Origin: Prinia subflava
Lineage: Eukaryota; Chordata; Aves; Passeriformes; Cisticolidae
Assembly (NCBI RefSeq): GCF_021018805.1
Contig: NC_086247.1
Location: 143,708,378 to 143,772,377, forward strand
Length of the DNA: 64,000 bases
Direction of reading: 5' to 3'
Part shown: piece after piece, positions 8,700-22,120 of the stretch
Layout: each line of letters starts with the position of its first letter
Position numbering within the stretch: position 1 is the first letter of the stretch
Translations under genes and position numbers: made by a program
Notes under the pieces: model-generated
What the model was told of the DNA's origin: nothing
Seen by the model: only the letters and a program-made list of their open reading frames with translations
The model's database searches: none

Positions 8700-11600
8700 T
8701 GGTTTTTTTTTAATGTGTAATTGGAAGCTTGTGGTGGCTTCTTGGCGTGGTTGGTTGCGATGCTCCGCCGGTCGCTGGGCTGGGAAGGCGCGCACGCAGC
8801 CCGAGCTGTTGCCGTGGCAGAGAAGATGAGCAGGAGCCCAGCCCGCCCTCCGCTCCTCAGCCCGGCTCCCGCTCCCTTCCCTGGGTGCCAGCGCCGGGGC
8901 AGGAGTGCCTGGCAGTGTCCTCGCTGATGGGCACTGGGCGACCAGAGCCCGTGGAGACGGTATCAGGTGGAATCGGTGTCTCCCGGAGGAAGAGAGTGGG
9001 CAGTATTCATACGTACTGATGCTGGCGTTGGCTCTTTCCTGAAACGCAAATCTGCTATTAGCTGCCCCCCCGCCTTTTTTTTTTTTTTTTCTTTTTTAAA
9101 AAATGCCCCCCAAATATCAGGGTTCGTTTACCACCAAGAAGCGACAGCACTTCGTAGAAGGGACAAATGATCCAGTACGTCCCAAATTAGTTATTGGAAG
9201 TGGTCAATATATTGAGCTGTCTGTCTGTCTTCTGTCTTTTTGTAACGGTTTGTAAGGGCTCCGAGCCAGAAAGTAAAATGCGCTGGAGCCAGTTTCATCA
9301 GCAGGGAGGAGCTGATGTTGACATTGTATTTTCCTTTTAACGCTTTGAGGGTGAAGAGAATGAGCTACTGAGATTGCTTGTGACTCTCATTTCTGTGCCT
9401 CCCCCTCCCTGATGGTGCCCTGAAAACTTGCAGTAAGAGGAGTTAAATACAGTATTGCCTTTCTGTGATGCACTGCCAGTCCATTGGCCCTCCTCTGTGG
9501 TAGTGAGGGTGGGAAGAGCTGTTTGTATCATGGTACATGTAATGTTGCTTTATGCAGAAAACGCATCTTGGTGTGTGTCACATCATTGTCTACACACCAA
9601 TGAGATACTAATTAAAACATCTGTTAGTAAATGCTTACAGAAAACCTGAAATCAAAGTGGCATAGACCTTCAATAAATATGCTAATGCAGTGTACCAAAG
9701 TTGTAATACAGTTTTACGGTGCAGTTTCTGTTGCTGTAAGCATAATCCAAGAAAGCTCTCAGGAAGTGGGACATCGTTTGAAATTGGGCATCTGTATCTG
9801 CACTGCTGTAACTTCCCTGCAGCTAGATCTGGAATGAGTTTAGGCCACTGACAATATATTTCTTTATGTGCCACTGGCGTTACACCCAGCAGACGGGGTG
9901 GCTTATGTGTTCTGACTGTGGCAGCCTAAATGAGGATCAGTTGGAATTGGGAGGCAGGTAGGGAAAAGGCAATATCACATTTTCAGTGTCTTCCCCCAGG
10001 CTGCTCTTGGTGTGTTCTTAGTCAACTACATGACAGTGTTCAGTGCCTGAGAAAGTGAAATAATTTACCGCTTAAAGCTCCTACCTTTAGGCATGTTGCA
10101 ACTCCTGGCCTGTTCCCAAAATTAGTCCCTACAGAGAGTGGGATCAGTAATTTGTACAGTTTTATTGTGCTGTAGAAGTCTGCTCATACTCTGGCCATCC
10201 TGCTCCTGAGTTAAATGGTTTTCAAGGCAACTCTGTGTTTCTTTACACCCTGAACGTGCTGTACCTTATGCTTGTGCTTCACTTGGCTGTAATGAACCAG
10301 TCCACTGCCTTCATTCACAGAGATACACTTAAGCAAGTGCAGAAAAGTTCATGTGATTGAGGTTTTAACATGTGTTCTGCTCGTGATGTGTTAGGGTATC
10401 TCTGCTGCCTTTGTGAAGCAGGAGACTTTTGGAGGCAGTTGGCAACTGCACACTTTAATGTCTTTGGGTCTCTTTGATAACATTTGGAGCAGAGTGACTG
10501 CTGTACTTTATGCCCCTTTTTGAAGTGCTTTCCCAAGTCAGGCTTCCTAGGAAGATGTTTTTTCAAGTGCTGCATTTCTGAAACATTGTATTTGTTGTAT
10601 TGTTTAAGTGTGAGTTTTTTATTTCTGGGTGCCCTGGGTCTTAGAGCTGCTCCCTGTACCCAAAACACGTTGTTCTCTGTGCCAAAACCTGCTATGGACA
10701 GTGCAGTTTTAGGAACAGTTTCTGCTAGAGAGCTGCTGCTTTGTGGGAAGGAGAGGAGCACCAGCAGGATTACTGCGTGGTTATTCCTCGGCTGTGAGCT
10801 AAAGCTGTCTCCTTCCCAGCTCTAGGAAGTGTGATAGCGTGGGTCCTACCCACGCAGTGCATCTCAAAACTGAACATAAAATAGCTGGTGTCCCTGTGCC
10901 CAGACCTGGTTACTGTGCCACTAGCACAGCGGGCACTGTGCAGGTGTTGGCATCACATTCCTCACTGGAAGTCGTCATTACACATTTCAATTTGGCCATG
11001 GTACTTTCCCCACCCTGTGTAACAAATCCCGAGTTCCTTGTTCAGCAGTGCACTCGGCATAGCCTCACTGGCAGCAGAGATGTGGCAGGAGAGCCTCAGG
11101 AAGTGTCTGCTGGGCAGATAGCACGTGCTTCGTACACCATGGAGCAGAGTGCCTTTTTTTTCTTTTCTTCTTTTTTAGCAGCTGTGCACTGCTTGTTTGT
11201 TGAAAGGGAGGAGGAAGGTCGGAAGGCATTTGATGGTGTTCTGCGAAGTTTGTCTCTGTGACAATCCCAGCCTGTTGGTTACTGTGGGCAAGCCACATGC
11301 CTTCCACCTCCCCTTTGCTGTGGTCTGAATGGGCTTTTTTTGGTTTAAACATAGCTATTTAAAAGGTACTATGGATGCAAATGAGAATAACCATCTTAGA
11401 TTTTGTTAGTTTCGTTAGCATGACTTAGGAGGTGAAGAGCAGCCAGACTCAGAAATGCTCGGCAGGTTCCTCTGTGTCTGTGTGCAGGTTGCCTGCCTCA
11501 CAGGAGCGAGTGCCAGAGGTAGCCTGGCACTCTGAAGAGTGTTGAGAATGATGTCCAAGTGATGTGGTGGCATGTAGTGTTATATTCAGCCTAAGGCATC

Positions 11601-14600
11601 AGCAGCACGCTTCTTGTTGGTGCTTTCACTTCATTTTGGGAAGGGGATATTGCTTCTGTGTTTCTCAGGACACAGCGGCTCAACAGCACTTTAAATTTTT
11701 AAAATATTGGAAGTTATGGAATCATCCTTGATTCCAGATATTCTGGAGACATTTGTTACGAAGTGTTTGAGTGAACATGCTTGATGCTGGTATGTTAAGA
11801 ACATCTTCTTTGACACTCTGATAGTTTCCCTGAGCTACTAAAGCTTACATTGCTCAGAAGTAGCCCTTCTAGGCTGATGCAATCAACATGTCACTCTGCA
11901 GTAGCTGTTCTTCAGGGCTGCTTAGGATTTTATGAGGTTTTAGTTTTCTAACGATGTATAAAATTGTCCTGGGTGGAAATAGATGAATCATCCTGTTTTT
12001 TAGAATAGCTTGGGGGTTGTTAACTGAAGAACTGATTAAATAAAACCAGGAGTCCTGAAATGTGCTGTCTTATTAAAAAAAAAAAGGGCATTCTACAACC
12101 CCTTCATTCTTAAAAACACTTAAGAATTAAAAATGCCCCCTCCCCCTTTTCTCATTTTGCCCTCAGTTTAAGGGTATACAAGGTTAAATTGCCTTTCCAG
12201 TTATTTAGTGAACAAAAATTAATTGGGCAAAGATGCTCTATATTTCTTCCAGTATATTATCCAACTGTCAGAAACACTTAAAGAACCAGAGGACACCACA
12301 TGGAAAATGTGAAAACCATACTGTTCAGAAACTATTCTCCCTATAGTCCACACTATCCTTCCAGTCCTCTTCCATTTTAAACATGTGAGGCATAGCAGGT
12401 TTCTTTTTTTGAAAGCCTCAACTTTTCTCCTAAGAGCACTTTCAAAAAAAATCTCAGCAGATCTTTAATAAGTGATTACTTATTCCCAAAGGCACTGGAC
12501 ATGCAGTCACCTAATTAATTTGGTCCTCTGCTTTCATTGTATTGACTGGCTCAATTATATTTGGTAATATTGCTTGGGTTGATTGAGTCACTTTCTGGCC
12601 AGGTTTATTATTTTATTAGGTATGAGTTATATCTTTTGTTGTCTGCCTGTAGTTGCTGGGTTGTGATCAGAGATGTGTAGTTAATTCCTCTTGTTATTAT
12701 TTTTCCCTAACATTTGCCAGCTGACTTCACTCGCAGAGAGGTTTTAAAGTGTGAAAATTTTAATAAGTAGCACACCTCTGTGATTTGGGACACAGAGTCA
12801 TCCTTTTAATTCACTCCTTGAGAGATAGTGCTCTGCTTAGAAAGTGAGTATCACCTGTGCAATGACAGAGTGTTAATACTTCCTGAGTTTAGGTGAGAAA
12901 TGAACTAAGAAATTCAACACTCACATTTGCTTCTTGTTGTTTTTTTAGCTGTTAGGATGTGGTTTGCTCATGTTTTCACTTATTTTTTTTCTGGCGGAGA
13001 GAGGACTAATTTACTCAAAATACATAAAGCTGAAATTTTCATGTAAGTTACATGGGAGATTAGGGCTTTAAGAAAATATACTGGGTATCATGGAAATTTT
13101 GATAAAATCAAGAGCACCGTCAACAGAAACCTTTCTTTGTAAGATGAAGCTCCTCTCATCAGCTATTTTGTTTCTCTGATGGTGCTCAAGATGGAGAGGG
13201 ACAATATCTTGATTATTTTAAAAAAAGGTTCAATTCATTCATGAGTTAACCATTTGTGTTTTAAGGCACTGAAATTTGAAGGCTTTCTTTTTTTTTTTTT
13301 AATCTATTTGCCTTCTTCACTGTGCTATTTGGACTTAAGGGCTTGTAATGGGTGTCAAAAGAATTCTCTGCCTCTCCTTCAGTAGAAGTACATGGTAATG
13401 CCTTGTAAAACAGACTATGCAAATCTCCAGGATGTTCCCAGAACAGCTGTCCTGAAGGCATGCTGTAAATATACCTTTATTGCCAGCTGATGTTGAGCAG
13501 CATTCATGCCCAAGGGTTACACTTAATAGATCATTCAGATGATCTTTACTGTATTACACAACTGACATACTCGAAACACTTCTCCCAAGGATGTGTGAAA
13601 GTTGCCGAGGGGGTGTCAGTTTTATAGGCAAAGCAGGGAGTAAACAGTGTATTTCTAAGGAGAACACACGCTGCAAGGAGCTGCCCTTTGCAGCTTCAGG
13701 GCACGTCTGCGTGGCTGTGCTGCTCAGAGCAGGGAGCAGGAGCCAGCAGTGCTTCCCCTTGCCAAACCTGTGAGCACCTATGGCTGTGAGTCGAGGCGCT
13801 GCCTTTCCCTGGAAGGGACCTGCCTTGGATAATCCATCAGAAGGGAATGCAGTCATTCTGATTCCAGCAACCCAAATATCCTCTGTATTGGAGGAACTCG
13901 GGTTTAGCACACCTCTTTCCTATGTGGTTAATTTTTCTCGAGGGAAAGTGTTTTCATGCTGTCTAAAAGCAGAGATAATAAACTGATTTTTGATGCAGGA
14001 TTTGGATTGGGAACAGCAAAAAGATCACTGTTTCTCTGAAGGGATATCAGCAGATTCCTTTAGGTCTTCCTAGCTCAGAATGGATGTTTGTGGTATGGTA
14101 TGTAGGATCTTAAATGTACCATAGCGCTCCTATACTTAAAAATGCATTGACTGCATTTTAATTTTTTAAGAGGCTATTTGTATAACACGTCAAGCAGGAC
14201 ATATAATTTTTTAAAAATAACTGCTTTAATTCCCCAGCAACTGTCAGACAAGATGAGTCACTGCAGTATAAGAATTCACCACAGCGCATCACAGATTTGA
14301 CACAAACTCTTAATCCATGTAAAATTATGCATGAATATTCCCCTATCTTCCCAGTGGGTGAGCTTCATTTTTGCCAAACTCATGATGATCCCATTATGCC
14401 TTCTTTCCTCCCCCGCCTCCTTTTTTTCCCCTTTTCTTCTTGAGCACCTCCTTGCAGTCAGTAGCCCCAGTGCAGGGTCTGGATGCAGCAGTCTTTTCCT
14501 GGCTTGTGAAGAGCCTTTCCTGATTGTTAACCACAGCTCCTGTTCCCTCCTTGACTGGTGGTGCGGGGGCATTTCCAAAACATGATTGCTCTCTGCAGAA

Positions 14601-17600
14601 TTCTGGGCTTTCCTTGTATTACTAGGGTAAGCATACACTAAAAGATGGGAACTGGTTTTAGTTAACTCCACTTGGTGCAGCACATTGGGGAATTGCTCAT
14701 TTTAGACAGGTGTAAATTTTTTCCCCCCTCTCAGGTAGTCTTAGCTAGGGCATCTAATTGCTAGCCAGTATTACTTATTACTAGATTTTAAACTAGTATA
14801 CTAGGGTTTTATTTATTACTAGGAAGTTCAAAACTTTAAACCAGTGTAAAATATATTGGGGACACCATCATGTTCTGTAATAAAACAGCAAATATAGGAG
14901 TAGAAATTCTTAAAGCAATACAGCTTGAGACAGATGCTGGGAAGACTGTGGCCATGGCTTTAGCTGGAGCCTCTTGCCACTGGAGAGGAGGTTTCTGCCT
15001 TAAAGCCATCTGAAATCCTAGCAGGGCACTCTGTGTTGCTCTCAGGGGATGGAGGGAGGCATGCCAGAGTGCTCCTTGCAGTCCCTTTTTGGAGAGCAGA
15101 GTCATTTGCTGGTTCCTGGTGGTTTGGGAGGCACAGTGTATTTGACACATAACCTGCAGTGCTTAGAGCAGCATCAGGTGCCAGGATGTGGATAAATGCC
15201 ACGTTATTTTACAACAAAAGTTAATGTTGAAAAGTATATGATCTCTTTTCAGTGATGTCTTTTTAAGACTACTGTGTTAAGTGGTTGGATAACTAGAGAA
15301 AGGACTCCTATGACAGATCTTGATAACTTGGAAGAGAAGGTGTTTCCTCTGACTTTTGAAGGGGCTGTTTGCTTTCCCATGACTGAACCATACATATGTT
15401 ATCATTTAGGATGAGTGGGGAGGTTTTTGCTTTTATGTGTATGGCTGGGTCTGCAGAGTGATGGCAGTGGAGGGGACAGAGAGATTCTTCAAGTGTTGTC
15501 TGTGTATGTAATAGAAATGGGTTTTAGGACTTCTTTGGTCCTATATCTCTCTGGATCCAAAGTCCATATCTGCAAACTGTGACATCTGCAGTTTCTTCAT
15601 TCAAATCTTGACTTGATCTGTATTTAATATTAAAATATAAAAAAAAAAAGATTTGTAAGTCTGGTGTGGTAAGAGCTGCTCAGAAGCCAGGAAAATGTTT
15701 CTTAATGAACTCTGTGACAAATACTGAAGTGTAAGTAATGGGGCCTGGTTTTTCACTGGTAGGCTGGTGGTTGAAAGTTTGCCTAGACCAGAACCAGAAG
15801 TTCAGAGACTTTTGGTTGGCTTAGAGACCCAAACAAAGTGTTCTGACACTCTTTTTCCTGCTGTGTGGATGTCCATGTGTCCATAAACAGCCTGGCAAAA
15901 TAGAGAGACCCTAGCAACAGTGAAAGCAGCCCTGGACTATTCCATCTGTGTGGACCCTCCAGGAAGAGTGATGTGGTATTAGCAGGATGGCTATAGGGGT
16001 GTTGCATCTATTACTGCCATTTAGTGAGAAAATAGACCAAACTGGTCTTTGGACTTTTCATATCACATTAAAGAACAGTTCAGAAATTGTACTGAAAATT
16101 TATTTCTGGTAATAGCAAATAATAAAACTTCACCTTTTTTCTTTTGAGGGGATATCCTTAGTTATATTAGCTCATAGTTTTCATTGTTATAATTGTGAGG
16201 AGAATGAGCAAAATTTATTTTATTTATTTATGCCTCTTATCCTTATTGAAAGAAATATTTCAGCAATCAAGTATTTTTGATGAACATGTGAACAAATAAA
16301 ATTATGACATTGTGGTGGCATGCAAGCAGTTCAAATTTAGTGAAGAATCTTGAAATAAAAGTTGTTTGAAATGCTAGACATCTTTGGCAGATGCCTAAGG
16401 ATGAACAAACAACAGTTACCTAGTGAAACAAGCAAAATGTAGAAATATCCCTGCTCTTTCCTGAATGATGATAATGGCAAACCCCTTTGCTGAATTTGCT
16501 GGAAGAGCTCAGTTTCATTTGTCAGATTTTTTCGTCTGAAAAAAATAATGAATACTTTCTTCAGTAGATGCTGTAATTTTTCTGAGTGTTGTGATGTGAG
16601 GAGTTAACATTTTTTAAGAATAAATACTGTTGGACAGTGGAGTGATGTTTATTTCTGAGAGGGAAAATAACAGGCAGTACTTTTAATTTGCTGTACTTCA
16701 AATTGGCTCCAAGTTGTAATAGAAAAGGTTGATTTGTTATGTTGAGCAGCAGCAATGGGACTATCAGCAGTTAAATGTAATAGTACTTTTTTTTTTTTGT
16801 GATGATGAAAAAAGGTCTTGCATTTTATGTTTATAAATTTTATGCTGTTAGGGTTTGGCACATTCCAGTCAAAGGTTCTATCCATGTCTCTTGCAAATGC
16901 TGACTTTAGTAATTTGTGTATCTATACCACAGATTTGGGAGAATTGGACAAACAGCTCAGGAGAGATCTGAAAGAGTGACCAAGAATAGAGGCATGGACA
17001 TTGGAGATTAAAGCAGTCTTAATAAACATCGTTTACCAGGAGAAAGATAGGGGTTTATTTTGATTATTTGAGAAGTCTTATGTTGGGGATGGAGGAATGT
17101 TTTCTCGTACTGCAGAGCATTAGCAGTCCAAAACATGAGGAGATTGAACTCCTAGGAATGGAAATTAGGGTAATGGAGTTTGAAGATAAGACAGAAAATA
17201 TTAATAATGCTAGATAAACACTGAAACACTTGCATAGCAGAGAAGACTCAACAACTTTCTAAAAAAATCTACCCACAAGTAGAACTGATGGACGGCTCCT
17301 TTCTAAGACATAATAAATGTAAGAAGTTTGTGTGTGTACAAAGGTATGTAAACCACTGAAGCCACCCTTGACCAGAAATATACTGGTTGACGTACTTTTT
17401 TAAATGTCTAGTCCAATATTATGATATATATATTCCTGGTAACTCCAAAAGACACTGCAACACCTTAGAATTTTAGGTTTAGTATGTTTTCAGTATTTTA
17501 CTAGAGATGACTTGACATTTACTTGCAGTAGTAATTTGTTTTAAGTCAATATTGAACACTGTAAGGATGTGCATACATTACAGTTTGAGAGGGTATCAAA

Positions 17601-20600
17601 GGCAGCCTCTCTGATAATACTTGCTTAAATACTGGCTACTCATATATTTGCCTGTAGCTCAGAAGACTTCTGTATAAGCAAGAAGTGGCAAAAAATAACA
17701 TTTTTAAAAGCTTCTTTAAAGTTTATTGTACTGCACCTAATTATTGGTTTTTACATATTGTCCATTGTAATAATTTGGATAAAAAATAAGAAAGTACTCA
17801 CTTCTTCTGAAGATTAATCCTTCCTGCATCCAATGCCTAAGGTAGCTCTTTGCTGTGATGCCTTTGCTTCTGTCCCAGGGGCTGACTGAGGTAACTTGTA
17901 TTTGCTCTTCATTGCAGTGGTAGGTGAAGGATGTGGGAGCAGCAAAAGTGACTCCTTGCCTTTGTGCTGCCATCTGAACATCAATGAAAACTGTTTTTGT
18001 TTATTGGGAGTTTCACAAAGCTGGTGTCTTTGACCTCCAGCAGTCGCTTCTGGAGCAAGGGGAAACAGAGAGCATATTCCTTTGTTTGCAATGGTAGAAG
18101 ATATTTGTTGTTGCTTCACTCAGACACTGCTTTTCTTCCTGAGCACAATAATGCTGTGGCTGGTATTGTCTGCTGGTGGTCATTCTGAGGAAGATGAGGG
18201 CTCCTGGCAGGTCTGATATTTCTTCCTTGGCTTTGAAGGTCAGCCTCCTGTCTGTTTTTTGTTCTACCAAAGATGCTGTGTGGCTGAGCGAGGTGGTTGG
18301 AGGCACCTTGAGAAAAGCGAGGAAGCTGTGTGTGTGGGATGCATTGAGCCAGAAATAGCCACAGCCATGTTAAATTTCATCTTTGACTGCTGAGCCTTTC
18401 AGAGACATTTGGTAACTTGTGGTAACCTAGTCCATAAGAGTTTTCTATCCATAGGATACCTTTCAAACAAGTGTAGGAAGCCTGGACCCTTTCTCATCAG
18501 TGCCAGTTTCTCTCTCCTGAGAGGAATCCCAGCTGGTTTGTGTACCAACTCTTTGTACTATTGAAGAAATACTCTGGGCTCTTTTCTGTCCTGAGGATGA
18601 TGCAAAAACCCCAGCATCTCTGAAACATAAATCCTCTTGCTGTGTGATGCTGTTTGTCATTCCTAGGTGATGGTCTGGCTTTGGCTGGCCTGCAAAGTGC
18701 TTTTCTGTGTATTTTGGTAAGGTAATATCTCCTGCAATGTTGTGACTATTGTACATCATTCAAAACGTGAAATTGCACATGTACATTTCTTCAAATACAC
18801 ATTGGCTCTTAAGTACTGTAATTGGTTAGTTCTGGTGAATAACAAATACAGTTTCAGATTTGACTTTCTTTGTGAACCATTCTGGTGCAGGATATATATT
18901 AGAAATATCACCAGGCCTCATCTGCCGGCTTGATCCTTTGTGCCTTCTTCAGACCAAAGCAAATCGAGTATTAGGGCTAGATTAGACTGAAATTAGGAAG
19001 AAGAAGCCAACTCTTCTTTAAAGTGAGCTGTTTAACCATGAACAGCTTTGGTTCTGAATTTTACAGTTTTTTTTACTCTGTCATAAATCTGCTCTAACTC
19101 AGATGCCCAAAGAAGTCTCCCCTGATGTTTTCCTAGAGTAAAAGGTTCTTTTGCTAATGGGGATCTTGTAAAAAGTGATAGCTGGAAAATGGTAGCCAGT
19201 AGATGCTACCTAAATGTCTTACTTAAGTATTAGGGAAACATTGTGTGTCCTTCTTCTTCAAAAATTGCTCACGTAGTTGTGTTAGAGTTAAGAGAGGATA
19301 AAGCATCTAAGTGGCCACATCCTTCTGAAATACTGTGGCACCTGTTATTCACCAAGCTCCTTTTGAGAATATTGTATGACTTGTTATGGGCTGGGTTACC
19401 CCCTTCACTGGTGTCTGCATTCCACCCCTGAGCCCAGCACGGACAATAAAGCAGCCACACCTCACAGAGTTGGGCTCCTAGGAGGGTACTATAAGAATTA
19501 CAATAAAATTACAATAGGAATATCAGTTGAAAGGTGATTGAAGTCTCCCCAAAATAGCAATATGGAAAGACTTTCGCTGTAAAAGCTGAAGCTTCAGTTC
19601 CAGGGGCTCAGATACAGAGGGAGTATAAGTTTTTCCAAAATAAATTCTTGTATTTATTTTTTTCACTCAGAATGAAGTCCAGCTCACCTAAAAATAAATG
19701 GCAAAAGCTATGCTGGCATCAGGACTGCACAAATGGGTGTATTTCCCTTAAAGCTAGGTCTGTGAATAGTCAGAAGCAGTCTGTGATATTTAAGGATCTG
19801 TGCTAGGGTGTATGGCAGAAAGAAACAGATACTTTTTCTTCACTTTGTGTGTAGTCGTTGGTGGTACTAAGAGAACATTTTGCATTTGAGACAGAGCATT
19901 TACTTATATGGAACAGCAGGCCATGATGTACTCCCAGTGGAAAGATGGGACCTCATTCAGGACTGGGAAACCAGTCCATAATTAGAGAAGTTGTTACCCA
20001 TTTGCTGGAAGGAACTCATTACCACAAAAGCTCTGTAGCATTTCTGGTCCTTTAAGGATTGATATCACCTATTTCTGTGTGACAGAAAGGCAGCATATGT
20101 ACCTTTTACTGTCATTTTTAGCTTCTTCTCACCTCTCTGTTTTCCCCCATTGTTTAATTTCTGACTTTCTTCTCTGTAAAGCCATCTGGCCATGGTGTGG
20201 CCTGTCAGGGTCATTGCACCATCCTGCCCCACCTTCCTTGGTCATCTCTCTTTCCACCACTACTTAAACAATAGACTTAGTGCAGGATCATCATACAGGC
20301 AATTCATGTGATGCTACCTTCTGCAATTGCTTCTTTTTTCACATGTGAAGGATTGCTCTTGAAGCATGGCTGGGCCAACATGTTGCAAATTGAAATCTTT
20401 TATTCTTAAGTTGGTTTCAAACAAGTTTTTGTAAGGGAGTAACAAATTTGTTAACTGCTGAAACTTACAGTCTGTAGAGACACTAGCTGAGTTATGTATT
20501 CTGTTAGTCATGCTTGATGTTTGGTTTTTTGATTATTGTTGTTTAGTTCTACTTTGTCATGTTTGGTTAGAGCTAGATTAGGATGTCCTCCATGCATGTG

Positions 20601-21900
20601 TGTGAGGCATTTATGAAAAATGTGCATGATAAATTTCTGGAAATCTGATCTGGAACGAAGTCATGACATCTATTTTCCATCTAAAAATGCATTTCTCTTA
20701 ATTATAGCCCCATTCAGTGTGGGTGGTGTTTTTTTTTTTCTCTCAGTTCACGTGAAACCCACTAAACAAAAATACAGCTCATAGAGCCTAAAATTATAAA
20801 GGAACTACTTGCAAAGAACTGGCAATGCTGTCTACATGATGAAAGTAATTTAAATTGTTCAGGTATAGAGCATGGATTAGAAACTGTATCTTCAAATCAT
20901 CTTTGCATATTTATGAGTGCACCTGTTATATAAGCAGTGGAAAGTGTTGAGATTCCTCCAGCCCTCTGCCACCGTGTGCAAGGTGAAGAAAAACCAAGAT
21001 CATTTGTCAGTTTAAGTCTTTCAAATCCAAAGTGGAGCCTTATCTGCCTAATAGCCTAATACCAGGGGAAGATACTGTTTGTGTTCAGCAGGGCTGCATT
21101 CATGTGACTGTCAGGGGCTGAATTACTGCTCCCAGTGCTATAAAAAGATTCCTGCTCCCACCCTGCCCCTCCCTGGCACTGTCATTTAGCACAATGTGCA
21201 GCATGGCTGTAAAACATCCCTGACATACTGAAGCGTGTCTCCTTTCGCACTTGTGTGTGGAAAAGAAGGAGAAAAATAAAAGCCCTTCTTCTTGGCTGCT
21301 GTTAACTTGCTAGCTGTGGAGGGTTCAGTGCCAGCTGGGGCAGGGTCATGTTACTTGCACCTATTTTCCAGCACCAGGCCTATACTGAGGAGAAGAGCTG
21401 GATTGTGTGGTTGCTGTATTCTGCATCTCTGCTCAGTGCTAGTGCCACGCCCAGCTTAGCCTCTGGTGCTAACATGAGAACCCACAAAATACAGCTTCCT
21501 GGGGAGCCAAACTGGGAGCAGGACTGAGGGTTATACACAATGTGGAGCTGGATTTTAAAAGTCCTTTTCACTGTCACTGCTGCCTTGTTGCTGTTTGCAG
21601 GTGGGTTATGGTTCCACTGGTGTCTGGGTTCACAAACAAAAAAACAAGAAGGAAAAAGAAACAAGAAAAGGAAGAAAATATCTTGGAGTTTATTTTTTTT
21701 TTCGTTCCCCTGAGTAAGTTTCTTTTTACAGCACTTAAAGTTGGATCAATTCAACAGTCTGCCATAAAGTGCAACTTCAGGAATAACTGCATCCTGCTGA
21801 GAACAGGGCTCTGAACAGTATGCATGGAGAAAAAGAGGGATGCATTGGGAAAGGATATATGTATAGAAACACCTAAATCCAGTTTTTCTGCTGAATAAAA
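8700..21900. other. Intron 1 segment, unique AT-rich DNA with simple tracts
   Basis: No exon, RNA gene or clear transposon recognised over this 13 kb. It contains homopolymer and pyrimidine tracts, for example T-runs at 9075-9097, 11155-11176 and 13288-13300. Open frames of 60-148 residues, such as those at 10315-10761 and 14276-14683, show no family signature. A region around 12500-12800 is AT-rich with TAATTA/ATTGA cores and may be a conserved noncoding element; unproven. Confidence 0.5.
9075..9097. repeat. Poly-T tract
   Basis: Sixteen T followed by C and six more T, preceded by a run of C. A plain homopolymer near the 5' end of intron 1; prone to length variation. Confidence 0.9.
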
Positions 21901-21914
21901 TAATTTATATAACT

Positions 21915-22120
21915 ACACTGAACATAAGGAAAACATTTTGTTACTGTGAGGCACTATTACAGCTTGCACAGGGTGGTTGTGGACTCCCTGTCCTTTGAGA
22001 TGCTCAGAAGGCTCTGTGTGGTTCTGGGTAACCTGTTCTTGGTGGCCCTGCTTGAGAGGGAGAGCTGGACAAGGTGACCTCTAGAGGCTCCTTCCATCCT
22101 CAGCTATTCTGTGATACCCC
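21915..22120 (+). repeat. CR1 LINE 3' end, sense orientation
   Basis: The segment follows the CR1 3' end closely. It begins with 'ctgaacataaggaaaacatt' and 'ttgttactgtgaggcac', continues with 'ggttgtggactccctgtcct' and 'ttgagatgctcagaaggctc', then 'ggtggccctgcttgagaggg', and ends 'gacaaggtgacctctagagg', 'ctccttccatcctcagctat', 'tctgtgat', which is the CR1 terminal motif. It is about 200 bp, 5'-truncated, with no coding part. Clear support for a sauropsid, probably avian, genome. Confidence 0.92.

Noticed and set aside
13800..13850. CR1-like phrase 'tggaagggacct'
   Set aside because: Only this short phrase matches. The surrounding sequence does not continue as CR1, so it is taken as chance.
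16930..17215. Possible very old CR1/L3-like fragment
   Set aside because: Phrases such as 'gagagatctgaaagagtgac' recall LINE consensus, but I could not follow the similarity in order over the length as I could for the four accepted copies.
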